From contig JAZNTG010000006.1 of the NCBI GenBank assembly GCA_045591645.1, forward strand, positions 1-18,883: DNA of 18,883 nucleotides, read 5' to 3'. The translations under genes and the position numbers were made by a program. Shown here one piece after another: positions 1 through 6,379 of the stretch; within the stretch, counting starts at the first letter, position 1; each line of letters starts with the position of its first letter. The notes under the pieces are model-generated. The model searched no databases and was not told the DNA's origin. It saw nothing but the letters and a program-made list of their open reading frames with translations. This stretch comes from SFWF01 sp045591645 (lineage in GTDB: Bacteria > Bacillota > Clostridia > Oscillospirales > Acutalibacteraceae).

Positions 1-350
1 TGGTGAAGGTGGTGGGAGTCGAACCCACGTCCAAAGAGTTTTCCTTACAAATTTCTCCGAGCGCAGACGGTCATTAACATTCCCTTACATAAACGGAAGG
101 CCGTCAGCCGTTTATGCTTGGTAGCCGATAGGTCATGACAAGAATATCGGCATTTTCTTGTTCACGTTCACCGCTAGTCGACGCCCTAACCGATCCGCGG
201 TACTATCGGGTCGGACGGCTGCTAAAATTTAAGCAGCAAGAGCAACTTTAGAGTTGTCGTTTAATTTTAAAAGTTTGTGCGGATTTTGGTGGTGCACACC
301 ACCGCTCGCTTATCATAATTCAAGCTCCCTGTCGAAACCTTTACACCCCC
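1..350 (-). ncRNA. ssrA: transfer-messenger RNA (tmRNA)
   Basis: Rescues stalled ribosomes together with SmpB: it enters as a tRNA-Ala mimic, then serves as mRNA for a degradation tag. Read on the minus strand, the 5' end at 350 is GGGGGTG, followed by the typical tmRNA start TAAAGGTTTCGACAGGGAGC. The 3' end at 1 is CACCTTC-ACCA, which pairs with the 5' end over 7 bp (two G-U pairs). The T arm (GTGGG-TTCGACT-CCCAC) is intact and CCA is encoded. The tag frame ends with codons for NDNSKVALAA followed by TAA at 231-229; the resume codon is not certain. The 350-nt length is normal for a one-piece tmRNA. It lies 17 bp downstream of smpB on the same strand and is probably made from the same transcript and then processed, because no well-spaced promoter is visible in the gap. 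Whether a terminator follows cannot be seen. Confidence 0.97.
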
Positions 351-367
351 ATATAATATGCTGAAGT

Positions 368-826
368 TCAGCGGTTTTGCTCTTTCAGCGCTCTTTGCAT
401 ATCACGGTTTGCGCTTCTTTCGGCAGCGACCGCTCGCTTATCGTAAAGCTTTTTACCTCTGCACAGCCCAAGCTGTACCTTTACAAGAGAGCCCTTGAAG
501 TAGAGCGAGAGGGGGACCAGAGCCAATCCCTGCTGCTTGACCAGGCCGAAGAGTCTCATAATTTCTCTTTTATGGAGCAGAAGTCTGCGAACTCTCATCG
601 GGTCGCGGTTAAAACGGTTGCCGAAGTCATACGGACTAATGTGCATCTGCTTTATCAGCATTTGACCGTCGTCGACGCTGCACCACGCGTCCTTGAGATT
701 TACGCCGCCCTGACGGATAGATTTTATCTCTGTTCCTGTAAGCTCAATACCCGCCTCAATGCTTTCAATGACAAAATACTCGTGGTATGCAGCTCTGTTT
801 GTTGTTATGGTTTTAGTATTCTCCAC
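368..826 (-). CDS. smpB: SsrA-binding protein SmpB
   Basis: SmpB binds the tRNA-like domain of tmRNA and brings it to ribosomes stalled on broken mRNA. The product has the family's features: an N-terminal NRAAYHEYFV strand, then GIELTGTEIKSIRQGG, the HISPYDFGN block, and a basic C-terminal tail (KKLYDKRAVAAERSANRDM) that sits in the mRNA channel. The open frame extends to a GTG at 835, but that codon overlaps the AAGGAGG ribosome binding site (841-835). The next GTG, at 826, sits 8 nt behind it and gives a standard 152-residue protein beginning MENTKTITTNR. A near-perfect sigma-A promoter lies just upstream and ssrA follows 17 bp downstream, so the tmRNA and its protein partner form one rescue unit. 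Confidence 0.95.
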   Translation of the reverse strand: MENTKTITTNRAAYHEYFVIESIEAGIELTGTEIKSIRQGGVNLKDAWCSVDDGQMLIKQMHISPYDFGNRFNRDPMRVRRLLLHKREIMRLFGLVKQQGLALVPLSLYFKGSLVKVQLGLCRGKKLYDKRAVAAERSANRDMQRALKEQNR

Positions 827-852
827 TGAAAACACCTCCTTAGCAGTACGAT

Positions 853-881
853 ATTATATCGCACCGAAAGATTTTAGTCAA
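853..881 (-). promoter_or_regulatory. sigma-A promoter of smpB-ssrA
   Basis: On the minus strand, TTGACT (881-876) and TATAAT (858-853) are separated by exactly 17 bp. Transcription would begin near 846, just ahead of the smpB ribosome binding site. It lies downstream of the terminator of the preceding operon, so smpB-ssrA is an independent unit. Confidence 0.85.
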
Positions 882-894
882 GAAAATAGTGTCG

Positions 895-925
895 AAAAAT
901 AACCTCCCCAATTTTTGGAGAGGTT
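895..925 (-). terminator. intrinsic terminator of the rsmD-coaD operon
   Basis: On the minus strand, a 9-bp stem (AACCTCTCC with GGGGAGGTT, one U-G pair, AT-rich loop) is followed at once by ATTTTT. The stem is fully paired only as minus-strand RNA, because the plus-strand version has a C-A mismatch. It starts 8 nt after the stop codon of the coiled-coil gene. Confidence 0.85.
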
Positions 926-933
926 ACAAAGCT

Positions 934-1401
934 TTATTTCTGCTCAGAATTAGCAGTGGGGATCTGCTGTTTTAATGCGGCGCGTGTCTTTCTGACCTCG
1001 GAAAGATTTGCGGTAAGTCCTTCGTCAGCACGGCGCATAATATCGTCAACAAACTCCTGCGCAGCCTTTCTCATCTCACGGCTCTTGGTCTGAGCGGTAG
1101 CGATGATCTCACTTGCCTTTTCCTGAGCCAGACGTGTGATCTCCTCCTGAGCAACAAGAGCCTTAGCGCGCTCTTCTGCGGAACGGATGATGCCGTCAGC
1201 CTCTCTCTTTGCATTGGTAATGATGTCGGTGCGGTCGGCAACGATGCCGCGAGCCTGCTTGATCTCACCGGGGATGTTAAGGCGGATATCATCAATAAGA
1301 GCGCGGAGCTTCTCGATATCAACGATAGTGCGCTTTCCGGGGATTCTCACACCTCCGTCAAGTATTTCATCAAACTGTTCAAGTAATTCTTCAATGGACA
1401 T
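934..1401 (-). CDS. coiled-coil protein of the DivIVA / ATPase-subunit-H-like kind
   Basis: A 155-residue protein without signal peptide or membrane segment. Residues 1-20 are acidic (MSIEELLEQFDEILDGG), followed by VRIPGKRTIVDIEKLRALIDDIRLNIP. From about residue 45 to 130 it is a nearly unbroken charged, alanine-rich helix (KREADGIIRSAEERAKALVAQEE), as expected for a long coiled coil. Similar proteins next to coaD in Clostridia are, as I recall, annotated as hypothetical, 'ATPase' or 'vacuolar H+-ATPase subunit H'; those names reflect coiled-coil similarity and not a known function. The ATG lies 15 bp after coaD with AAGGAAG as ribosome binding site. It is the last gene of the rsmD-coaD operon and is followed by a terminator. 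The function is unknown. The N-terminal leucine-rich segment could place it among DivIVA-like scaffold proteins, which is only a guess. Confidence 0.8.
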   Translation of the reverse strand: MSIEELLEQFDEILDGGVRIPGKRTIVDIEKLRALIDDIRLNIPGEIKQARGIVADRTDIITNAKREADGIIRSAEERAKALVAQEEITRLAQEKASEIIATAQTKSREMRKAAQEFVDDIMRRADEGLTANLSEVRKTRAALKQQIPTANSEQK

Positions 1402-1416
1402 TTTTTTGCTTCCTTT

Positions 1417-1905
1417 CTATTTTAATCTCTTAAGAATATCGCTGTGAATGGCCTCGGGCACAAAATCCGAAATGTCGCCGCCCATACTTGCGATCTGCTT
1501 TACCATACTGGAGCTTAAATACATATTTTCAGCACTGGTAGTAAGGAATACGGTCTCAACCTCGGGATTAAGCTTTTTATTAGCAAGCGCCATCTGAAAC
1601 TCGTACTCAAAGTCCGTGACGGCACGAAGGCCCTTAACTATAGCTGAAGCCTTTTTCTCGGCGGCGTAGGTCGCGAGCAGACCCTCATAGTGCTCGACCT
1701 CAACATTGTCGAGATCTGCGACCGAGCGCTTTATCATATCTATACGCTCTTCAATGGAAAAGCTTGCCGAGTTCACCTTACTTGCGTTAGTCATAACAAC
1801 AACGATGACGCGGCCAAACATCCTTGAGCTTCTTGTGATAATGTCGAGATGTCCTTTTGTAACGGGGTCAAAGCTGCCAGGACAAACTGCAATTGAATTC
1901 TTCAT
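1417..1905 (-). CDS. coaD: phosphopantetheine adenylyltransferase
   Basis: Catalyses the fourth step of coenzyme A synthesis, joining 4'-phosphopantetheine and ATP into dephospho-CoA and pyrophosphate in the cytosol. The 162-residue length is standard. The nucleotidyltransferase motif is clear at residues 9-19 (PGSFDPVTKGH, with the T-x-G-H signature), KGLRAVTDFEYE forms the pantetheine-site region, and the C-terminal motif reads YLSSSMVKQIA. Its ATG overlaps the rsmD stop by 4 bp (ATGA), so the two genes are translationally coupled. The rsmD-coaD pair is common in bacteria, although the two functions (rRNA methylation and CoA synthesis) are unrelated. Confidence 0.96.
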   Translation of the reverse strand: MKNSIAVCPGSFDPVTKGHLDIITRSSRMFGRVIVVVMTNASKVNSASFSIEERIDMIKRSVADLDNVEVEHYEGLLATYAAEKKASAIVKGLRAVTDFEYEFQMALANKKLNPEVETVFLTTSAENMYLSSSMVKQIASMGGDISDFVPEAIHSDILKRLK

Positions 1906-2447
1906 TGGATATTTTCCTTTTTGTATACAGTAACATTTATCTTTCCGTAACGGTAAACGCGGTAGACTGAAAATCTATCAACTGCTTTGGGCAAGTCAAT
2001 ATCGGACGGGTGCTCACAGATTATAATACCGTAATCCGACATTTTCTTTGAAACAGTCTGGAGAGCGTTTATGAGGATACCTGCCTCATACGGTGGGTCG
2101 AGAAAAGCGATATCGAAGGTCTCGGCGGTGGCAGTAACATAACCGACAGAGTCACGTTTAACAATCCTTGAAACCTCAGCAAAGCCTGCCGACGACACGT
2201 TTTCTGTGCATACCTTTACGGCGGCAGGGGAGGAGTCGATAAACACGGCGCTTTTAGCACCGCGGCTCAGTGCCTCGATACCCATTTGTCCGCTGCCTGC
2301 AAACATATCAAGAAAGCGTCTGCCCTCTATATCAAACTGAATGGCACTGAAGATGCCTTCCTTTACCTTATCGGTAGTAGGGTGGACATCATTCCCCTCC
2401 AGAGTTTTCAGTCGTTTTCCTCTGGCAATACCAGTAATAACTCTCAT
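1902..2447 (-). CDS. rsmD: 16S rRNA (guanine966-N2)-methyltransferase RsmD
   Basis: Methylates N2 of G966 in 16S rRNA of the assembled small subunit, using S-adenosylmethionine. The 181-residue length is typical. It begins MRVITGIARGKRL as in the family, has the SAM-binding motif I at residues 46-64 (LDMFAGSGQMGIEALSRGA) and the N-methyltransferase catalytic motif LDPPY at 115-119. It is the first gene of a three-gene minus-strand operon with coaD, which it overlaps by 4 bp, and the coiled-coil gene. The ribosome binding site is AGGTGAT, 4-5 nt before ATG, and the promoter lies about 20-50 bp upstream. Confidence 0.95.
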   Translation of the reverse strand: MRVITGIARGKRLKTLEGNDVHPTTDKVKEGIFSAIQFDIEGRRFLDMFAGSGQMGIEALSRGAKSAVFIDSSPAAVKVCTENVSSAGFAEVSRIVKRDSVGYVTATAETFDIAFLDPPYEAGILINALQTVSKKMSDYGIIICEHPSDIDLPKAVDRFSVYRVYRYGKINVTVYKKENIQ

Positions 2448-2467
2448 AACATCACCTATACTTATAT

Positions 2468-2497
2468 ATTATCACATTAAAGGGGGTGTTTTGTCAA
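2468..2497 (-). promoter_or_regulatory. sigma-A promoter of rsmD-coaD operon
   Basis: On the minus strand, a consensus TTGACA (2497-2492) and GATAAT (2473-2468) are separated by 18 bp. The -10 box ends 20 bp before the rsmD start codon. It sits directly behind the guaB terminator, which separates the two transcripts. Confidence 0.75.
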
Positions 2498-2512
2498 TAT
2501 AAAAATTGTTAA

Positions 2513-2557
2513 AACAATAAAAAAATACGGTCAGCGTATGTTTTGGCTGACCGTATT
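2513..2557 (-). terminator. intrinsic terminator of guaB
   Basis: A perfect 12-bp stem (AATACGGTCAGC with GCTGACCGTATT; arms 2524-2535 and 2546-2557, 10-nt loop) is followed on the minus strand by TTTTTATTGTTTT. It starts 12 nt after the guaB stop codon. Confidence 0.92.
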
Positions 2558-2569
2558 GAAGAGCTTTAA

Positions 2570-4078
2570 TTATTTAATACCTGTGCTTGCGGTATCCTTC
2601 TGAATAACGTCGTGAGCGCCGCCCTCTACGATACTTGTAGCTGACACAAGGGTTAGCTTAGCCTTCTGCTGAAGCTCGGGAATAGTGAGAGCTCCGCAGT
2701 TGCACATAGTGGACTTGACTTTTGAAAGGGAGATATTAACATTGTCCTTAAGGCTTCCCGCATAAGGAACATAGGAGTCAACACCCTCCTCAAACGAGAG
2801 CTTCTTATCTCCGCCGAGGTCGTATCTCTGCCAGTTGCGGGCACGGTTAGAGCCTTCGCCCCAATACTCCTTATAATAATTGCCACCGATAGATATCTTG
2901 TTGGTGGGGGACTCATCAAATCTTGCAAAATATCTGCCCAGCATAATAAAGTCCGAGCCCATTGCAAGAGCAAGGGTCATATGGTGGTCGTGAACGATAC
3001 CTCCATCCGAGCAAACGGGAACATAAATGCCTGTTTCCTCAAAGTATTCATCACGTGCCGCGCATACATCGATAAGAGCTGTAGCCTGTCCGCGGCCGAT
3101 ACCCTTGGTCTCACGGGTGATGCAGATAGAACCGCCGCCGATACCAACCTTGACAAAGTCAGCGCCTGCCTCTGCAAGGAAGCGGAAGCCTTCGCGGTCA
3201 ACAACGTTGCCTGCACCCACCTTGACTGTGTCGCCGTACTTTGCGCGGATCCAGTCAATAGTCAGCTTCTGCCACTCGGAAAAGCCTTCGGAGGAGTCGA
3301 TACAAAGAACATCTGCACCTGCCTCAACGAGAGCGGGAACACGCTCGGCATAGTCGCGGGTGTTGATACCTGCGCCGACAACATACCTCTTCTCGCTGTC
3401 AAGCAGCTCAAGCGGATTTTCCTTATAAGAATCATAGTCCTTGCGGAACACCATATATTTAAGGTTTCCGTTATCATCAATTATCGGAAGAGAATTAACC
3501 TTGTGGTCCCAAATGATATCGTTAGCGGTTTTAAGTGTAACGCCCTCTTTTGCGTAGACAAGCTTGTCAAAGGGAGTCATAAACTCGGAAACCTTTGTAG
3601 ATGGGTCCATACGCGAAACTCTGTAGTCACGGCTGGTTACAATACCGAGAAGCCGTCCGTTAGCAGTTCCGTCATCGGTTACGGCAACGGTAGAGTGACC
3701 GGTAGCCTCCTTGAGAGCAACAACGTCTGCCATAGTAGCGTCGGGCTTGATGTTGGAATCGCTTACAACAAAGCCAGCCTTAAAGCTTTTGGCTCTGGCT
3801 ACCATTGCGGCTTCGTCCTCAATAGACTGCGAGCCGTAGATGAAGGATACACCGCCCTCACGTGCAAGAGCAACAGCCAGACGGTCGCCTGAAACCGATT
3901 GCATTATAGCAGAAACAAGCGGAATATTAAGAGAGATTGCAGGCTCCTCGCCCTTTTTGAATTTTACAAGCGGTGTCTTCAGTGAAACGTTAGCGGGAAC
4001 GCACTCAGAAGAAGAGTAGCCTGGAACGAGCAGATATTCATTAAAAGTGTGGGAAGTGCCCTCAAAATAGTAAGCCAT
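2570..4078 (-). CDS. guaB: IMP dehydrogenase
   Basis: Oxidises IMP to XMP with NAD+, the committed step of guanine nucleotide synthesis. The 502-residue protein has the TIM-barrel start (NEYLLVPGYSS, PLVSAIMQSVSG), a tandem CBS pair at roughly residues 105-225, the second barrel half (CIDSSEG, KVGAGNVVDREGFRFLAEAGADFVKVGIGGG), the catalytic loop SICITRETKGIGRGQ with Cys319, and the mobile flap with Arg418-Tyr419 (NWQRYDLGG) followed by EEGVDSYVPYAG. These are the key residues for covalent E-XMP formation and hydrolysis, so the enzyme should be active. It is somewhat longer than the usual 485-490 residues and several family blocks diverge (GGGSICI where most have GPGSICT), so it belongs to a side branch; GMP reductase is unlikely given the CBS pair and flap. 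It is monocistronic, with GGAGG before the ATG, and divergent from rpsB. Confidence 0.93.
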   Translation of the reverse strand: MAYYFEGTSHTFNEYLLVPGYSSSECVPANVSLKTPLVKFKKGEEPAISLNIPLVSAIMQSVSGDRLAVALAREGGVSFIYGSQSIEDEAAMVARAKSFKAGFVVSDSNIKPDATMADVVALKEATGHSTVAVTDDGTANGRLLGIVTSRDYRVSRMDPSTKVSEFMTPFDKLVYAKEGVTLKTANDIIWDHKVNSLPIIDDNGNLKYMVFRKDYDSYKENPLELLDSEKRYVVGAGINTRDYAERVPALVEAGADVLCIDSSEGFSEWQKLTIDWIRAKYGDTVKVGAGNVVDREGFRFLAEAGADFVKVGIGGGSICITRETKGIGRGQATALIDVCAARDEYFEETGIYVPVCSDGGIVHDHHMTLALAMGSDFIMLGRYFARFDESPTNKISIGGNYYKEYWGEGSNRARNWQRYDLGGDKKLSFEEGVDSYVPYAGSLKDNVNISLSKVKSTMCNCGALTIPELQQKAKLTLVSATSIVEGGAHDVIQKDTASTGIK

Positions 4079-4116
4079 ACCTTAATTTCCTCCGTATACA
4101 ATTTTATATTGTTGCG

Positions 4117-4145
4117 ATTATACATCAAAACCGACCCCGAGTCAA
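4117..4145 (-). promoter_or_regulatory. sigma-A promoter of guaB
   Basis: On the minus strand, TTGACT (4145-4140) and TATAAT (4122-4117) have a 17-bp spacer. The resulting leader is only about 30 nt and carries GGAGG, leaving no room for a riboswitch. It is divergent from the rpsB promoter about 60 bp away. Confidence 0.85.
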
Positions 4146-4204
4146 CGAAAAAATTAAGGAAATATTGTACAAAAAAGATATAATAATAAATACATATTTT
4201 TTAC

Positions 4205-4233
4205 TTGATTTTACAAAAGAAGTATGGTACAAT
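4205..4233 (+). promoter_or_regulatory. sigma-A promoter of rpsB-tsf
   Basis: TTGATT (4205-4210) and TACAAT (4228-4233) with a 17-bp spacer. The expected start is near 4240, at the first base of the leader hairpin. The upstream stretch 4150-4204 is very rich in A and T, which would suit an UP element for a highly expressed ribosomal gene. Confidence 0.8.
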
Positions 4234-4239
4234 ATTCAG

Positions 4240-4357
4240 GCTGCGAAATTGCAGCTAAATATCTCACACACGTTGATCGGTTGCGGATAGGTGACGCTTC
4301 GGCGTTTAAACGCAACGGTAAAGACGGCGTGGAGGAAAAACCTTAGGAGGAAATAAA
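4240..4357 (+). promoter_or_regulatory. structured 5' leader of rpsB, possible autoregulatory site
   Basis: The roughly 118-nt leader holds a hairpin right at the expected transcript start (GCTGC, loop GAAATT, GCAGC; 4240-4255). A second, branched element follows: outer stem GTTGCG/CGCAAC (4280-4285 with 4311-4316) enclosing an inner ACGC-TTCG-GCGT hairpin (4294-4305). Two Shine-Dalgarno-like stretches follow (GGAGG near 4332-4336, and TAGGAGG before the ATG). Ribosomal protein operons are often controlled by their own product binding such leaders; control by S2 here is inference. Confidence 0.5.
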
Positions 4358-5098
4358 ATGGCAGTTATCTCAATGAAACAGCTTCTTGAAGCAGGTGTTC
4401 ATTTCGGACATCAGACAAGACGCTGGAACCCCAAAATGGCTCCGTACATCTTCACAGAAAGAAACGGAATCTACATCATCGACCTTCAGAAGACCGTTAA
4501 GAAGCTTAACGAGGCTTACGCTTTCGCTCGCGATATCGTAGCTGACGGCGGAGACATTCTTTTTGTAGGTACTAAGAAGCAGGCTCAGGCTTCTGTCAAG
4601 GAAGAGGCAGAGCGTTGCGAAATGCCCTATGTAAATGCACGTTGGCTGGGCGGTATGCTCACCAACTTCACCACCATCCGCAAGAGGATCGCGCGTCTTG
4701 CTCAGCTTCGCAAGATGGAAGAGGACGGCACCTTCGATATCCTTCCCAAGAAGGAAGTTATAGGTCTCCGCGGCGAGATCGAGAAGCTTGAAAAGTTCCT
4801 CGGCGGCATTAAGGATATGAAGAAGATTCCGGGTGCAATGTTCATCGTTGACCCCCGCAAGGAGAGAATCGCTGTCGCAGAAGCAAAGAAGCTCAATATT
4901 CCGATCATCGCTATCGTTGATACCAACTGCGACCCTGACGAGATCGACGCAGTTATCCCCGGTAACGACGACGCTATCCGCGCAGTAAAGCTTATCTCTG
5001 AGGTTATTGCAAACGCAGTACTCGAGGCGAAACAAGGCGAGCAGGGATCTGCCGCAGTAGAAGAAGCTCCTGCCGCAGAAGCTGCTGACGCTGAATAA
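4358..5098 (+). CDS. rpsB: 30S ribosomal protein S2
   Basis: Structural protein on the back of the small ribosomal subunit; it assembles late and contacts S1 where that protein exists. The 246-residue product has the family hallmarks: MKQLLEAGVHFGHQTRRWNPKMAPYIF at the start, ILFVGTKKQAQ, NARWLGGMLTNF, FIVDPRKERIAVAEAKKLNIP and ALVDTN-type IVDTNCDPDEIDAVIPGNDDAIRA. The last 20 or so residues are an alanine/glutamate-rich acidic tail, a variable part of the family. AGGAGG lies 7 nt before ATG. Codon use is strongly biased, as expected for a highly expressed gene. tsf follows after 19 bp, the almost universal rpsB-tsf arrangement. Confidence 0.98.
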   Translation: MAVISMKQLLEAGVHFGHQTRRWNPKMAPYIFTERNGIYIIDLQKTVKKLNEAYAFARDIVADGGDILFVGTKKQAQASVKEEAERCEMPYVNARWLGGMLTNFTTIRKRIARLAQLRKMEEDGTFDILPKKEVIGLRGEIEKLEKFLGGIKDMKKIPGAMFIVDPRKERIAVAEAKKLNIPIIAIVDTNCDPDEIDAVIPGNDDAIRAVKLISEVIANAVLEAKQGEQGSAAVEEAPAAEAADAE

Positions 5099-5117
5099 TT
5101 ATTGGAGGTATAATACA

Positions 5118-6026
5118 ATGGCTTTTACCGCTAAAGACGTTCAGGCTTTAAGAGAAAAGACAGGCTGCGGTATGATGGACTGCAAAAACGCTCTTAAAGA
5201 GACCGACGGAAATATGGATGCAGCTATAGACTATCTTCGTGAGAAGGGTCTTGCATCTCAGGCTAAGAAGGCTTCACGTGTTGCCGCAGAGGGCACCGTT
5301 GTAGCTATGGTAGAGGGCAATATTGCTGTTGCTCTTGAGATCAATACTGAGACCGACTTCGTCGCAGGCAATGACGAGTTCAAGGCTTTTGCTGATAAGG
5401 TTGCAAAGGCTGTTATCGCAAACAACCCTGCTGATATTGACGCTCTTATGGCAAGCACATATGAGGGTACTACCGTTAGCGAGCTTAAGGAGGAGGTTTT
5501 CCTTAAGTTCCGAGAGAACATTCAGATCCGCCGCTTCGTCCGCATCGAGGGCAAGGTTGTAAACTATGTTCACGCAGGCGGCAAGATCGGCGTCCTTGTT
5601 GAGCTCGATACCGACCTTGATATGTGCGATGCTCTTGTTGCAATGGGTAAGAATGTTGCAATGCAGGTTGCAGCTATGAACCCCAGCTACCTTGATCAGG
5701 CTTCTGTTCCCGCAGAGGATCTCGAGAAGGAGAAGAACATCCTCATCGCTCAGATGAAGGAAGATCCTAAGATGGCTAATAAGCCTGACGCAGTTCTCGG
5801 CAAGATCGTTGAGGGCAAGATCGGCAAGTTCTACAAGGAAAACTGCCTTGTTGAGCAGCAGTACGTTATTGATAACGACCTTACCGTTGGTAAGTATGTT
5901 GACTCTGTAGCAAAAGAGCTCGGCGGTACTGTTAAGATTGCTTCCTTCGTACGCTTCGAGAAGGGTGAAGGCATCCAGAAGCGCGAAGACGACTTTGCAA
6001 GCGAAGTCGCAAGTATGATCAAATAA
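5118..6026 (+). CDS. tsf: elongation factor Ts
   Basis: Nucleotide exchange factor that releases GDP from EF-Tu. The 302-residue length is typical for the long (non-Thermus) form. The N-terminal UBA-like domain covers residues 1-55 (REKTGCGMMDCKNALKETDG), followed by the EF-Tu-contacting TDFVAGNDEF motif near residue 80 and two alpha/beta core domains, with HAGGKIGVLVELD at the second domain. Ribosome binding site GGAGG lies about 10 nt before ATG. It shares a transcript with rpsB and ends in a strong terminator at 6050-6087. In most Bacillota pyrH comes next; here a 4.2-kb secreted-protein gene intervenes. Confidence 0.98.
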   Translation: MAFTAKDVQALREKTGCGMMDCKNALKETDGNMDAAIDYLREKGLASQAKKASRVAAEGTVVAMVEGNIAVALEINTETDFVAGNDEFKAFADKVAKAVIANNPADIDALMASTYEGTTVSELKEEVFLKFRENIQIRRFVRIEGKVVNYVHAGGKIGVLVELDTDLDMCDALVAMGKNVAMQVAAMNPSYLDQASVPAEDLEKEKNILIAQMKEDPKMANKPDAVLGKIVEGKIGKFYKENCLVEQQYVIDNDLTVGKYVDSVAKELGGTVKIASFVRFEKGEGIQKREDDFASEVASMIK

Positions 6027-6049
6027 TCATACCTTTATATTATTATACG

Positions 6050-6087
6050 AACCGCATTGGTACTCTGCCAATGCGGTTTTATTTTTT
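6050..6087 (+). terminator. intrinsic terminator of rpsB-tsf
   Basis: A perfect 11-bp stem (AACCGCATTGG 6050-6060 with CCAATGCGGTT 6068-6078, 7-nt loop) followed by a T-rich tract. The same stem sequence recurs in the terminator at 10569-10606. Confidence 0.93.
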
Positions 6088-6098
6088 TGAACATCGCC

Positions 6099-6212
6099 GT
6101 AGGGGCACAGCATCGCACGTCCGCATATAAATGCGCCGCAGGCACATTAATTCTGTATTCTGCATTCTGCATTCTGCATTAAAAAAAACGGACGACCAAT
6201 GGTCGCCCCTAC
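6099..6212. repeat. short palindrome-ended repeat, copy A (114 bp)
   Basis: Bounded by GTAGGGG (6099-6105) and its inverse CCCCTAC (6206-6212). Its right half contains a GCGCCGCAGGCACATTAATT core, four CTG(C/T)ATT heptamers (6153-6180), an A8 run, and a 13-nt palindrome CGACCA-A-TGGTCG. Copy B at 10629-10800 has the same right half from ATATAAATGCGCC onward. There is no coding potential, and the length and ends resemble a MITE-like or REP-like element. No clear target-site duplication is visible. The whole gap 6027-6379 contains only the terminator, this repeat, and the promoter region of the next gene. Confidence 0.8.
6153..6180. repeat. CTGCATT heptamer tandem repeat, 4 units
   Basis: One CTGTATT followed by three CTGCATT units. 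The matching site in copy B (10749-10769) has three units, so the two repeats differ by exactly one heptamer, a slippage-type difference. Confidence 0.85.
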
Positions 6213-6302
6213 ATCTCGCCGATAATAGCAGTTTTATGTAAAATAACCGTATATTTTGTCGAAGGATTACCTTATTGTGCTACACATTTACTAAAAAATG
6301 CA

Positions 6303-6331
6303 TATAAAAATTTTGAACAATTTGTTATAAT
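6303..6331 (+). promoter_or_regulatory. possible promoter of the secreted-protein gene
   Basis: TATAAT at 6326-6331 is a good -10 box, but the hexamer 17 bp upstream (6303-6308, TATAAA) is a poor -35. A TTGAAC at 6313-6318 is better spaced for the GATAAA at 6338-6343 (19 bp). One of the two probably starts transcription 30-40 nt before the ribosome binding site GGGAG (6365-6369). The tsf terminator upstream argues that a separate promoter is needed. Confidence 0.45.
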
Positions 6332-6379
6332 CATTGTGATAAATACCCAAAATATATTTTTTATGGGAGATGAACGTTT

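Noticed and set aside
353..358. TATTAT as a -10 box for ssrA
   Set aside because: It ends 2 nt before the mature 5' end, too close for a start site, and would need a -35 box inside smpB that is not evident.
2981..3892. Open frame of 303 codons on the plus strand opposite guaB
   Set aside because: It lies wholly inside a conserved, complete guaB with its own promoter and terminator. The translation is Cys-rich and low in recognisable motifs, and no ribosome binding site was seen. It is a codon-bias shadow.
4079..4116. Purine or ppGpp riboswitch ahead of guaB
   Set aside because: With the promoter at 4117-4145 the leader is only about 30 nt, too short for any known aptamer.
4370..5035. Open frame of 221 codons on the minus strand opposite rpsB
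   Set aside because: Antisense to a highly biased ribosomal gene, where long reverse frames are expected; no family resemblance and no promoter.
6153..6180. Heptamer array as a CRISPR-like repeat
   Set aside because: Units are contiguous 7-mers with no spacers.
6090..6220. Target-site duplication proving transposition of the repeats
   Set aside because: The bases outside GTAGGGG and CCCCTAC are only partly similar (ATCGCC and ATCTCGCC for copy A; ACC and ATCCCGCC for copy B), so no clear duplication can be claimed.
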